A stretch of DNA of 64,000 nucleotides from Hygrocybe punicea (taxonomy: Eukaryota; Basidiomycota; Agaricomycetes; Agaricales; Hygrophoraceae): the NCBI GenBank assembly GCA_963556145.1, contig OY744463.1:4526001-4590000 (forward strand). The letters run 5' to 3'. Each line of letters begins with the position of its first letter. Positions within the stretch are counted from its first letter, which is position 1. The translations under genes and the position numbers were made by a program. Positions 1 to 10,479 of this stretch are shown one piece after another. The notes beneath the pieces are model-generated. The model ran no database searches and was not told the origin of the DNA. It saw only the letters and a program-made list of their open reading frames with translations.

Positions 1-276
1 TCATGATTGCAAGTTATATCCATTATCACCAATTGAAAAACAGGATCTCGATAAATTCCTCGATGAAAACCTGAAAACGGGATGAATCTGACCATTGAAA
101 TCACCTTACACTTCTCCTTTCTTCTTTGTATCGAAGAAGGATGCTGCAGAACGACGACCAATACAGGATTATCATTGGTTGAACTCATGGATGATTGATG
201 ACAAGTACCCATTGCCTCTGATCAATGACATTATCAATCAGTTAGCTGATGCCAAATACTTCACAAAACTTGATGT
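1..276 (+). pseudogene. Ty3/gypsy reverse transcriptase, N-terminal fragment (split by LTR insertion)
   Basis: This is the first half of a Ty3/gypsy reverse transcriptase. The reading runs through YPLSP, then YTSPFFFVSKKDAAERRPIQDY, then YPLPLINDIINQLADAKYFTKLDV, which matches conserved RT blocks of this family. Two in-frame TGA codons in the stretch before the 'SPYTSP' block look like former TGG/CGA codons, so the fragment is dead. The coding sense stops at 276-282 where a second LTR element was inserted; the RT resumes at about 5235 with the catalytic YMDD block. Gag and protease would lie to the left, outside the window. Confidence 0.85.
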
Positions 277-282
277 ACGATG
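277..282. repeat. Target-site duplication (left) of nested LTR element
   Basis: ACGATG directly precedes the left LTR and recurs at 5229-5234 directly after the right LTR. Joining the flanks through one copy restores the RT reading KLDVRWGFNNV. The duplication could be read as 5 bp (CGATG) if the last LTR base is counted differently; the 6-bp reading gives LTR ends TG...CA. Confidence 0.85.
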
Positions 283-893
283 TGACGGCGAGTTCTGTTG
301 TAGACCCGAATGGGAATCTACGGAAAGTGGTGATCAGCTAAGAAGTGATCAGAGGAGTAAAGTCCTTCTAAGGTGTCTAGTCAATCCAACCCGAATCTGG
401 GGTTCCGGATCAGAGGGGAAGTGAAGAGAGTGGAGTACGAAGACTAATATGGAGACGATACGAAGCGAGGACTAAGAAATAGAACTGAAGGGGAGCGATA
501 ACCTGTAATATGATGGGATGTGATATGATACAGTGTAATATGATATGGTTGTAGTATAAGGGTACATCTTTTATACTACTGGGTGTGATCCTGTGCTGTA
601 GTAACTATGTACCACAAGCGAAGGCTGTAACTGATAGGAGTGGAGTGGAGTGGAGGAATGCTATGTACTAGGAGACGGGAAATGTAGATACATGATATAT
701 GACTATATATGTAGTGATTCCGGGTCGTTAGAGACATTGCATCTTGAGTATGAACAATTCTGGAGGGGGATCCAGAGCGGAATCGATGGAGACAACCGGA
801 ATCGGGTGGAATCGACGATACATGAATGGGAATGGATGGGGACGATGTGGGATATGAAGAGGATTTGGGTCCAGATGGCCCGGAGCCTCTACA
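283..893. repeat. LTR, left copy (611 bp)
   Basis: Starts TGACGGCGAG and ends CCTCTACA. It aligns without gaps to 4618-5228. By eye there are about 17 differences, 16 of them transitions, nearly all at positions where one copy has CG and the other TG or CA; all but one fall in the last 180 bp or so. Confidence 0.92.
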
Positions 894-1230
894 TCCGGTC
901 AGGACTCAGATAGAGACCATCCCTGGTCGATCTATACGAAATAACGAAGATACCGGGGTCGTGGGAATAAATGAGCGGAGGCAATGTCGAAAACGGGCAG
1001 AAACGATGGTACAACATGAATGAGATCGAAGCCAGCGGGTATCGAAGCGTCGGGAAGCAGTGGTCCGGAGCTACTAAAAGAGGGTGGGGCGAAACGGCTG
1101 GATAAAGGAACAACGGTCACGTGATGGGGCAACAAATACAAACAAGAAAACTTTTCAACGCGACTTCAACAATCTCGACAACATCCTCAACAAGCCCAAC
1201 AAACCCAACAAACACCAACACCAACACCAG

Positions 1231-2681
1231 ATGTCAATGGAATACGACAATTTCCTCAACAATCTCGATGCGGAAACGCGGCAAGACTTCGAGAGCGCTG
1301 TAGCCGAGTTACTAGAAGTCGACGCGGCCGGAATCGATATTGTACGCGACGGATTTGAGAATGAAGCACGGCAATGGGTGGTGAGACGACGACGGGCCAT
1401 GGTAAGAGATCCCGTTTCTGTAAACGGCATGGACTAACGATACCCGGCAGCGGAACTACAGGGGAATCTTGACGGAAATCCGGGACAATGGAATCGACTT
1501 GACCGAACCGAGGGATTTCTCGATGGGTGGAGAGATGGTGGTGGAGGTCGAGAAATGGTTGCGGAGCTGGGAGGACTACGAACGGGAATGGAAAGAGACG
1601 AGGCGTCGGGAAGCGTTACGGTTGCAGGAGGAAAAGGAGGAGGAAGTGAGGAGACAACGGGTCGAGGAGGCGGAGAAGATCGAGCGGAAACGGGCAGAGG
1701 AATCGCGTCAATACGAAGAGGAGATGAATAGGAGGGTGGAGAAGCAGATCGAGGAGGCGGAAAGGGCAAAGGCGGCAGAGGCAGCAAAAAGGGATAATGC
1801 AGCCACGGAAAGGGACCGGGAGGAGACCGCACAAACCAGCCATCACGGAAGCGAGGACGAGGAGGGCACCTGGTCCGATCAGCAACTACGAAAATATGAG
1901 AGGCTTCAAGCACTTAACGTGATCAAAAACAAAAAGCTCAACCGGGATAAGAGGGCCACCCGGGACAACGAAACCATTCACGGGGACTACAACAGTGGCA
2001 ATGATTTCTCGAATGCGAGTGGGAACGAGGACACGGAACCGAAGGGAAAGATTCCGGGGGTAAGTGATATCTCGCGGACTCGTATATCCGTGGTGCCTAA
2101 CTAATCCATAGTACATGCAGTCGTTCCGGATCCGGCAATGCGATGCGTGCGTGACCGCCAATGCGGTTTGTCGCGGAATCGAGGGGTACACGTGCGATCG
2201 ATGCAAAAGGCTTAAACAACGTTGCGGATTATCGACGAAGGGACCGGCCACCGGAACTGGGAAAGCGGAACGGAAAGGGAAGGTGAAGGCGGGAAGTCCA
2301 AAGAGAAGGATCGTCGCGAAGAGGATTTCGAAGCCGGTGAAGAAGCCCAAGCTACGGGCCGGAGAGGCATTGACGAGTAAACGGATGCTAACCGACGTCG
2401 AACCGGATACGGAATCGGAGCGGGATGATGGGAGGTGAGGGAATCCATTCAAGCACCTGCAGATCAGAGCCGGAATCAACAAGCACATCTGGGCAGTGCG
2501 CAAGATGGCAACGGAAACGCAGAGGGAGATATCGACGATCGCGGACGGCCTCTCGGAGTACGTTGCAGAGGTCCATTCGAAGCTAACCCGTTGGACGAAG
2601 GAGCTGAACTGACTACGCGCGCATATCTTCGGCCAACTCGACATGATCGACACGAAACTCGACGAAAGGAGAAGGGAGTAG
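1231..2681 (+). pseudogene. Spliced coiled-coil / Zn2Cys6-like gene inside the nested LTR element, two nonsense codons
   Basis: Three exons join in frame: 1231-1401, 1451-2059 and 2112-2681. Both introns (1402-1450, 2060-2111) have GTAAG donors and CTAAC-type branch points. The protein has an N-terminal acidic helical part, a long E/R/K-rich coiled coil (about 1610-1800) and then a cysteine motif C-x2-C-x6-C-x7-C-x2-C-x6-C (2139-2223), the spacing of fungal Zn2Cys6 binuclear clusters, followed by a basic tail and a second helical stretch. Two in-frame TGA codons (2436, 2610) sit where CGA would restore the frame to a TAG at 2679, so the copy is disabled, probably by CpG deamination. DNA binding is inferred only from the cysteine spacing. 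It lies convergent to the gag-like ORF. Confidence 0.7.
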
Positions 2682-3010
2682 AAGGGAAATGGACGGAAAG
2701 GGAAGGGAAATGAACCGCGGGACAATGTACATAAAAATAAATTGAGTACATAATAAAATCTATAACGGAAAGGGAGAAATGGGTAACTACATAAGCCAGA
2801 ATCTGGAGGTCGAGGTGGAGGGTGGGACCGGAATACAATGGACATGGAATGGGACCGAAACAAACGGGAAACAAAGAAAACTATAAACGGAAACGAAAAT
2901 ATAAATAAGTGAGGGCTGGGAGCGTGAATGGAAAGCGGAACAGAGGACGAAAACGCAAAAATGGGTGATGGAATCGGGTCTATATCCCCACAAGAGTTTC
3001 TGAAAGAAGG

Positions 3011-4432
3011 TCAGAGGTGGAACGACGAGAGGAGGCGGAGAACTTCTTGCAAATATTTGAGCGAGGAGTCGAGGGGGCGGAGGTCCAAAATGCGATGACA
3101 AAGTAGAATCAAGACGGAAATGAGGAACAATAAAAATTTGAGAACCAGAGTGCCGACACCAACACGATCCCATATAACGGGTGTGCCACGTGACGGGTCT
3201 AAAAACAACGGGGTGCCCCAAGTGGGCGAAGACAGAACCAACAACGATACGGGAGCGGAAACGACGAGGGGAACCGGGAACGAAGGGGTCGACATAACGG
3301 AATCGGAACCGGAATCAAAATCAAATAAAACGGGTGGAATGGAGTCTGGAATGGGAACGGGTACGGAATACTCAACCAAAGTTGACGGAATCTCGGTAGA
3401 CGGTGATGGAGGACAATATGGCGGCAATATCGGGGATGGAATGTCTATTTCTGGAGAATCCGAGGACAATCGGAGCGGGTCCGGTACGAGTTCGTGGATG
3501 GAAAGCGGAGGGGTCGAATCCGGAGACGACGTGGACGAAATAGGAAACAAATTGGATAAATCGGTGACCGGCATCGATAACTTGGGAATGGGATCGGACA
3601 GGGATGACACGGGATTGGACGACAATACCTGTAAACAAATGACGGTCTCGACAGGCACCTGAATGGATGGGTATGGAATATGTGATGAAGGGGACGGAGT
3701 ATATGTAGGACCGGAATGAACGTGGGCGACGGAACGAACGACGGTGGGCGGGATCGAGGTCAGAATCGGGACCGGAGATGACAAAGCTATGACGGGTGGG
3801 GGACTGGGACCAGAATCGGGACTAGAGATAGTAACGGCAAGGGAAGGGGATTTCGGAACGGAGCAACAACCGGAAAGCAGGAATAAGGCGGCATCGTGGA
3901 AAACGTCGAGCGGGTGCGGATTGTCGTGGTAATGGTTGGGACGAAGGTAATGGAGGCGTTCTTCAATACGTAGACGAAGGTCTGAGTCGAATCCATTGGC
4001 AAAGTATGTGTTCCGTTGCTTATCCGATAGACGGCCATTGTCAAACAAGACACTGGAAATGCATATGAAATCCTGGAAATATTGTCCTAAGTCCGCTTTG
4101 TTCTCTATACCATAAGCCGATTGTCGTCTAATCAATTGATCGAGATCCGCGATCATATACCGAATACTGTCCGTGGCACCGGGATAGAAGGTGAAAACGG
4201 CATGTCGGAAAGCGATGAAGTCTTTTGCTGAAGCGGCGGGTAGGGTAGACCAAAGTTCGTAATCGTCGTTATTGAGGTACCGGAGCATATAGCGAATCTT
4301 CAAAGCGTCTGTGAGTCCACAGTCGGAGCCGAGCATGTCGATTTCGTCAAAGAAGCGGGGAAGGTCGTGTTCGTCACCGTGAAACGTCGGGGCTGAATGA
4401 TCACCTCGGAGAGGCATCAATCCGTGCGTCAT
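3011..4432 (-). CDS. Gag-like protein of the nested LTR element
   Basis: A 473-aa reading frame starts at ATG 4432, about 190 bp inside the right LTR. The first 190 residues resemble agaric retrotransposon gag: a 'PTFHGDEHDLPRFFDEIDML' type opening, then a helical region with 'YLNNDDYELWSTLPA', 'FYPGATDSIRYMIADLDQLI' and 'YFQDFICISSVLFDNGRLS'. The remaining 280 residues are Pro/Ser/Thr-rich low complexity and may be partly non-functional. No CCHC zinc knuckle is visible. Gag would form the particle that packages the element RNA. Assignment rests on recalled family resemblance. Confidence 0.6.
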   Translation of the reverse strand: MTHGLMPLRGDHSAPTFHGDEHDLPRFFDEIDMLGSDCGLTDALKIRYMLRYLNNDDYELWSTLPAASAKDFIAFRHAVFTFYPGATDSIRYMIADLDQLIRRQSAYGIENKADLGQYFQDFICISSVLFDNGRLSDKQRNTYFANGFDSDLRLRIEERLHYLRPNHYHDNPHPLDVFHDAALFLLSGCCSVPKSPSLAVTISSPDSGPSPPPVIALSSPVPILTSIPPTVVRSVAHVHSGPTYTPSPSSHIPYPSIQVPVETVICLQVLSSNPVSSLSDPIPKLSMPVTDLSNLFPISSTSSPDSTPPLSIHELVPDPLRLSSDSPEIDIPSPILPPYCPPSPSTEIPSTLVEYSVPVPIPDSIPPVLFDFDSGSDSVMSTPSFPVPLVVSAPVSLLVLSSPTWGTPLFLDPSRGTPVIWDRVGVGTLVLKFLLFLISVLILLCHRILDLRPLDSSLKYLQEVLRLLSSFHL

Positions 4433-4617
4433 ATCGGGGAATTTCCAAATTGGGAAGCGGGTTGGGTCGGGGAGGTACGAGGAAGGGGTCGAAGTCGTAA
4501 GCGGGGCTGAGCGATTAGAGTCGGGAACAAAAGAAAAATGTCATGAAAGTCAAACCCAATGGTGGGGAGGGTATGAAAAGACAAAAGAACTAAACTCCTC
4601 GCGGTGGGCTCCAGTTG

Positions 4618-5228
4618 TGACGGCAAGTTCTGTTGTAGACCCGAATGGGAATCTACGGAAAGTGGTGATCAGCTAAGAAGTGATCAGAGGAGTAAAGTCC
4701 TTCTAAGGTGTCTAGTCAATCCAACCCGAATCTGGGGTTCCGGATCAGAGGGGAAGTGAAGAGAGTGGAGTACGAAGACTAATATGGAGACGATACGAAG
4801 CGAGGACTAAGAAATAGAACTGAAGGGGAGCGATAACCTGTAATATGATGGGATGTGATATGATACAGTGTAATATGATATGGTTGTAGTATAAGGGTAC
4901 ATCTTTTATACTACTGGGTGTGATCCTGTGCTGTAGTAACTATGTACCACAAGCGAAGGCTGTAACTGATAGGAGTGGAGTGGAGTGGAGGAATGCTATG
5001 TACTAGGAGACGGGAAATGTAGATACATGATATATGACTATATACATAGTGATTCCAGGTCGTTAGAGACATCGCATCTTGAGTATGAACGATTCCGGAG
5101 GGGGATCCAGAGCGGAATCGACAGAGAGGACCGGAATCAGGCGGAATCGACGATACATGAATGGGAATGGACGGGGACGATGTGGGATATGAAGAGGATT
5201 CGGGTCCAGACAGCCCGGAGCCTCTACA
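4618..5228. repeat. LTR, right copy (611 bp)
   Basis: Same length as the left copy at 283-893 and also bounded by TG...CA. The downstream ACGATG (5229-5234) is the second target-site copy, after which the gypsy RT resumes. Confidence 0.92.
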
Positions 5229-5234
5229 ACGATG

Positions 5235-8083
5235 GGGATTCAATAACGTCTGAATCAAAGAAGGTGATGAACATAAGGCCGCCTTCTTGACACCGAAAGG
5301 CTTGTTTGAACTGACGGTCATGTTCTTTGGCTTAAAGAATTCACCACCAACATTCCAATGATTGATGAACCACGTTTTCCAATATGAAATACGTGAAGGA
5401 TGGTTGTTGGTCTACATGGATGACATCCTGATCTTCTTGAAGTCCCTCAAAGAAAATCAGAAGCGAACAAAACAAGTGCTAAAGATCTTCCGTGAAAATA
5501 ATCTGTTTCTAAAGCCGAAGAAATGTACGTTCAACAAAGAAAAAGTCGATTACCTCGGACTTGTCATCGGACATGGTCAAGTCCAAATGGACCCAATCAA
5601 GACCAATGCTATCACTGATTGGCCCATCCCAACAAATCAAACTGAACTACAACGATTTATTGGTTTTTTGAACTTTTATCGACATTTTGTTGAAAATTTC
5701 TCACAGATCGCAAGTCCATTACACAAATTGATGGGAAAAGCAAAATGGGATTGGACGGAAGAACAACAAAACGCATTTGATCGTCTGAAGACTATCATAA
5801 CAACTGATCCAATTCTCATCTTACCCGTCCCTGACAAAAAAAATCACCATCGAATGTGACGCATCAGATTACGCGATCGGTGCCATCCTATCCCAAGAAC
5901 AACCCGATGGTCTTTTCCGCCCTGTGGCTTATATGTCAACAAAAATGACACCAGCCAAACGAAATTATCAAGTCTTCGACAAGGAATTACTCACAATTAT
6001 ACGGAGTTTTGAAGAATGGCGACAATTCCTCCTTGGCGCAAAAGAACAAATCGACGTTTTCACTGATCATCACAACTTAGAATATTATCGTAAACCACAA
6101 GATCTCACCCGACGACAGGCTCGTTGGATTGCGTTCTTACAGGACTATAATGTCCGTTTATTGTATCGAAAAGGCTCACAAAACAAGAAAGCTGATCTCC
6201 TTTTGCGTTGAGTTGATCACAAACCAAAAGAAATGGACAACAAAGGTATGATTGGTCTCCCTGATTCACTTTTTATTCCACCAGAACAATCAATTCGACA
6301 AATACTCCATACATCGCCCACGAACGATAACATTATTTCTTTACACCACGATAATCCTATCGCAGGTCACCCAGGCCGTGACAAAATAATTGAATTGATT
6401 TCACGAACGATGACATGGCCAACCATCCGGGAAGATGTTGAGCGATACATCAATGGTTGCACCAAATGTCAACAGAACAAACCGCGACATGGAAAACAAC
6501 TTGGACAACTTTTCCCCCACGACGTACTGCCATACAATTGGCATACAATTTCCGTTGACATGATCGGTCCCTTGCCAGAATCACATGGCTTTGACGCCAT
6601 TTTGGTTATTGTTGATAAACGATCAAAACATCCCATCTTCATCGCCACGAACACGACATTGACATCAGAAGGATGGGCACGATTGTTCTGTGATCATGTC
6701 TTCAAACACTTTGGCATGCCACGTTTCATCATTTCGGACCGCGGTTCTGTTTTCGTTTCACGTTTCATCACCGAAATATATTCTTTGATCGGAATCAAAG
6801 GACGACCCACAACAGCATATCATCCACGTGCTGATGGACAAACAGAACGGATGAATCAGGAACTCAAGATCTTCCTTCGCTTTTTCACCAATTATCGACA
6901 AGATGATTGGCATGAATGGCTTGCCCTCGCAGAGTTTGCCTTGGCTAATCATGAATCATCCGCAATCAAAACCTCTCCTTTCTTCACTACACAAGGACAA
7001 CATCCATGGACCGGTCTTGATCTTGATACACATACTCCCATCGCAAATGAAGCTGTCAATGATTTCATTACGCGAATGAAGACCATACAACAAAGAATTG
7101 GTGAAATTGCCGATGTCACGAGACAGACAATGAAGGATAAGTATGACAGTCATGTCAAAAACATCGTCTTTTCCCCTGGTGATAAAGTCTGGCTGAATGG
7201 AAAGAATTTGACCACAGACCGTCCTAGCAAAAAACTCGACAATCAAAAGTTTGGCCCGTTTACCATCCTTGACAAAATTGGTTCGTTGTCGTACAAACTA
7301 AAATTACCGAAAACCTGGAAGATCTTCCCCATATTCAATGTTGCTCTCCTTTCCCCATTCCAACCTCCTTCTTCCCCTATCCAACAAAAATACCATCTTC
7401 GACCCCCACCCGATATCATTGACAATGACGATCATTATGAAATAGAACATATCCTCAATTCCCATATTCGCCGTAACAAATTATATTATTTAGTACATTG
7501 GCTTGACTATCCCTGCGACGAAGATTCCTGGATCCCTGCCACTGAAACTACATATTGCCAGGATCTCGTCGACTATTTCCATAAATTACATTCCCGTGCT
7601 CCTTCTTCCTTATCCCTTCGTTCTCTCTTTACTCTTTCCCCTTCCGTTATCCCTCTTTTCTCTTCCTCTTCCATTCTGCTTGTTATTTACCCACGTAATG
7701 CCGACCTTATCCTCAATAATTCCAAAAACCACGAATTCCGCAAATACCTCTTCCCTCCTGGCATCACGCATGCATATCTCTATGAAACCGCCCCCGTTGA
7801 TGCTGTCACATCCATCATCAAAATCTCTTCCCCCATCGTCACCCCTACCCAGATCGCTGACACGGTTTCGGCAACCTTGATTTCAACTCGCATAAAAAGT
7901 CCTGTCCCTATGCTTTCCCAATCGTTCATTGTTATTGCCTTCCATCACCAATCCCCTCCGCCGCCCTTTCCCATCAATATGACATCACAACCCCGCACCG
8001 TTTCTCCCTTCTTCCTTCCTCATTTGTCCACAATCACCCCGTCAACCCCGATCACCTCGTGTATTGACTTTTGCCAGCCCTAA
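5235..8083 (+). pseudogene. Ty3/gypsy pol: RT (C-terminal part), RNase H, integrase, chromodomain, ASCH/PUA-like tail
   Basis: The RT continues with EGDEHKAAF and YMDD (5412-5423, catalytic aspartates). RNase H follows (CDASDYAIGAIL, FTDHHNLEYY) in a shifted frame caused by an 8-A run at 5836-5843. A TGA at 6209 separates it from an uninterrupted integrase frame from 6233: zinc finger HH-CC (HHDNP...GH, CTKCQ), catalytic D (SVDMIGPLP), D (IISDRGSVF) and E (GQTERMNQEL). A chromodomain follows at about 7435-7590 (HYEIEHILNSHI, YLVHWLDYPCDEDSWIPA), which in chromoviruses directs insertion to marked chromatin. After it, at about 7690-7850, comes a segment with LILNNSKNHEFRKYLFPPG and YLYETAPVDAV, similar to ASCH/PUA-like folds. 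Three defects (TGA near 5270 and 5358, frameshift, TGA at 6209) make it a pseudogene. Confidence 0.88.
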
Positions 8084-10479
8084 TCTTTCATCTTTATATA
8101 CTGTTCCTCTTTCTTTCTTTCTTCTTCGCCCCTTACTTTTTACTCCCATGTCCGCCTTTGCTGTTTTTCTCCCTTCCTCCCCTTATCGCCACCTTCTTCC
8201 TCCTCATTTTCATATTCCTTGTTCTAAGCGTCACTTCTGTGACCACAGCGTCCGCTTCACCGTCGACCTAATGCCTCCTTCTTCCTTTGGCTCTGTCCAC
8301 CCTACGTCATCCATCGCTCATCTGGGCATCAATCCTTTCTTCACCCCCCGTGTCTTCTGGTCCGTGCGTCCCATTGGGCCCCCCCCCTCCTGCTGTTCCC
8401 CTGACTGTTCCTGTTTGGTTTTCCGATGAACCCGTCGACCCTTACTGCGAATTCATCGACTGTGCTGCCATGTATGATTCCTTGTTCCCTCCAGTTAATC
8501 AGGACGATTCCCCTTGTTCCGGGGGTATTGTTACTTTTCACCCCGATCTAACCCCCGACCCCGTTTCTGACTCTGCATCCCACAACAATGTCATAACCTG
8601 GGTCCAGAACATCATCAACGACAATCGACGATGGTATCCCAATCCATATGATTATCCTCATCATCCGATCACCGCCGACGAATCACCAACGTCACACACG
8701 CTCATACAGGCACTCAACAATACTGCACAGCACAACCATCAGGTCAGCTGCCTGCTGACACCAGACCCACAACATAGCCGTTGGCCACCACGTTGTAGTA
8801 GTGGGTCACGTGACTGTTGGACTACCTAGTTTAGACATGTAGTAGATAGATCCTTATCCGTATCCAGATCCCAGCTTTCCTTGAGCCTGCGACTAGCTCA
8901 GGACTCCCCTGCCTAGTCCAACGTTGGCACCCCAAAACGCACAGACCACGAAGTAAACCAAGACACTGTTCATCTCGGAGCTTATCCCATTCGCAGCCAC
9001 GCATGACGAAGAAGCCGACCCTAAAGTCATACGCTAGTATATAATCATGGACATTCGTAGTCAGTACTCTTTAAGTTTAGTCTAGCTACTCTTCCCCCGA
9101 CCGCTACCAGAAACCCAGACTCCCTTTCCCATTCCTTTATTACCATTTTGTACTTGCTTTATTATCTCATCCATCCTCATTTGGTTTGTTGTTGCCAGAG
9201 TCCTCTATAAGAACAGCGATCCATAACACTTTTATAGATACTATACAGTACCTATATAGTGTTTTGTGTACATACATACAAAAAAGCTGAGTTTTGGGTT
9301 TTCACCCCAATGACAAGGACTTGCACACCCCGAGTCCACACCTACAAAGGCCACGTTCACCACAGCGGACCAAGATAGAAAACCCTCAAATCGGATCGAG
9401 CCCCAGACTCTCGCATAATCATTCACCTTTCATACAGCAATGCCCCATCTCATCTTAGATAGACTAACTCGTTTAGAACACTTATTCCCTTTCTCCCACC
9501 AGACTCCTTTGTTCTTCCTTTGTTACAAGACCATCTTCATCCTCCTTTCAGCACCCTTTTTGGCTACATTTTCATGTGATTCATACATATTCCTTTCTTT
9601 TGACCCCTATTAGAGTAAGTTTCTTTCTTTCCACGACTTTTTACTTTGCCTCCGATCTCCAACTGTCATCATATAAAATAGCTATGTAGATTATGCTTAA
9701 GCACCAGAGAGAGCGCATTGTTCCCCCTTTTCCCACTTCATTATATCACTCTCAAAAATCATTACAACATTACTTTCTTCGAGTTTTACCATCGCCGACT
9801 TAAGTTCACTACCTCAATCATCTATCGTCATTGCGACTTTAATCACCAAGTCACACTATTGATCGCAATCATCACAAGACTCGTAAAAGTTAATTACCTC
9901 ACTTACTCGCAATCACACCAGTTGAAGAGTGTTGTTTTAGTGCACAGCACCTCAACTTGCATATCACCAGCCAAAGCATCGCTATGAGGAGAAACATCCT
10001 GATGGAGGTGGATGTGTCCTGTGGCTGACGGATACCGAGCCCAACAGTGACAGCGACAAAGAGAATTGCCAAGGCACCCCTTGACATGATAAGGTTCATG
10101 TTCAGCAACTCCATCAGTGACATGATATTAGAGAACACCCTGCCTCCGAAGACACTGTTTCGACTCTTCCTTCCCCCCTTTCTGCTTTCACTAAACATTC
10201 TAAAGATACTCCACTTGTCTCTCAGGATGCCAATGTTGATGTAGTGGTGTATGATGTCCTTACTTCAAAGAAAGAGTAACTGATTTCGGTCTTGTGTCTT
10301 TTGTCTCACTGTCATTACTTTTCATATCCCAACTAACACCTGTCTTTACTTGAATTTTGATACTAACTACAGCCTGTCCTTACTCATAAACTGCTACAGT
10401 ATGGTAGTTAGTAACACAATCATTTGCCTGAAGCTCTAAAAACAATGCATTGTGTAAATCATGAGGTAGAATACCAGGC
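8084..10479. other. 3' gypsy region, LTR-like sequence and unassigned DNA
   Basis: A 180-aa open frame at 8287-8829 is Pro/Ser/Thr-rich and may be frameshifted polyprotein tail or 3' non-coding DNA. A candidate right LTR starts near 8790 (TGTAGTAGTGGGTCACGTGAC) and has a TATA-like CTCTATAAGAAC near 9205, but no matching copy is in the window, so its end cannot be placed. Pyrimidine-rich sequence repeats loosely at 9060-9200 and 9440-9560. From 9700 to 10479 I see no supportable gene; a minus-strand open frame (9899-10198) has no recognisable domain. Confidence 0.4.

Larger units (their letters stand above)
283..5228 (-). mobile_element. Nested LTR retroelement (non-autonomous: no RT or integrase seen), inserted in gypsy RT
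   Basis: Two 611-bp direct repeats (283-893 and 4618-5228) starting TG and ending CA bound a 3.7-kb interior, with ACGATG duplicated at the target. The interior has a gag-like ORF on the minus strand (3011-4432) and a spliced zinc-cluster gene on the plus strand (1231-2681); no protease, RT or integrase is visible, so it would need pol in trans. Minus orientation is favoured because, read on that strand, TGGAGCCCACCGCGAGG begins four bases inside the 4618-5228 LTR, as a tRNA primer-binding site would, followed by gag. No clear polypurine tract was found, so orientation is an inference. Confidence 0.85.
1..8829 (+). mobile_element. Ty3/gypsy (chromodomain) LTR retrotransposon, decayed, left end outside window
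   Basis: RT, RNase H, integrase and chromodomain follow in the order typical of chromoviruses (Ty3/gypsy). The element is interrupted at 277-5234 by a younger nested LTR element, so the host element is the older of the two. Decay includes several TGA codons where the family has CGA, and a one-base expansion of an A-run at 5836-5843 that shifts the RNase H frame. The left LTR is outside the window and the right LTR is not defined; a candidate start is near 8790 (TGTAGTAGTGGG). Confidence 0.8.

Noticed and set aside
1886..2863. A 325-aa minus-strand open frame
   Set aside because: It is the shadow of the spliced zinc-cluster gene on the plus strand, which has proper introns and a cysteine motif.
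4596..4614. A tRNA gene suggested by CTCCTCGCGGTGGGCTCCA
   Set aside because: Only a tRNA 3'-end-like piece, better explained as the primer-binding site of the nested LTR element.
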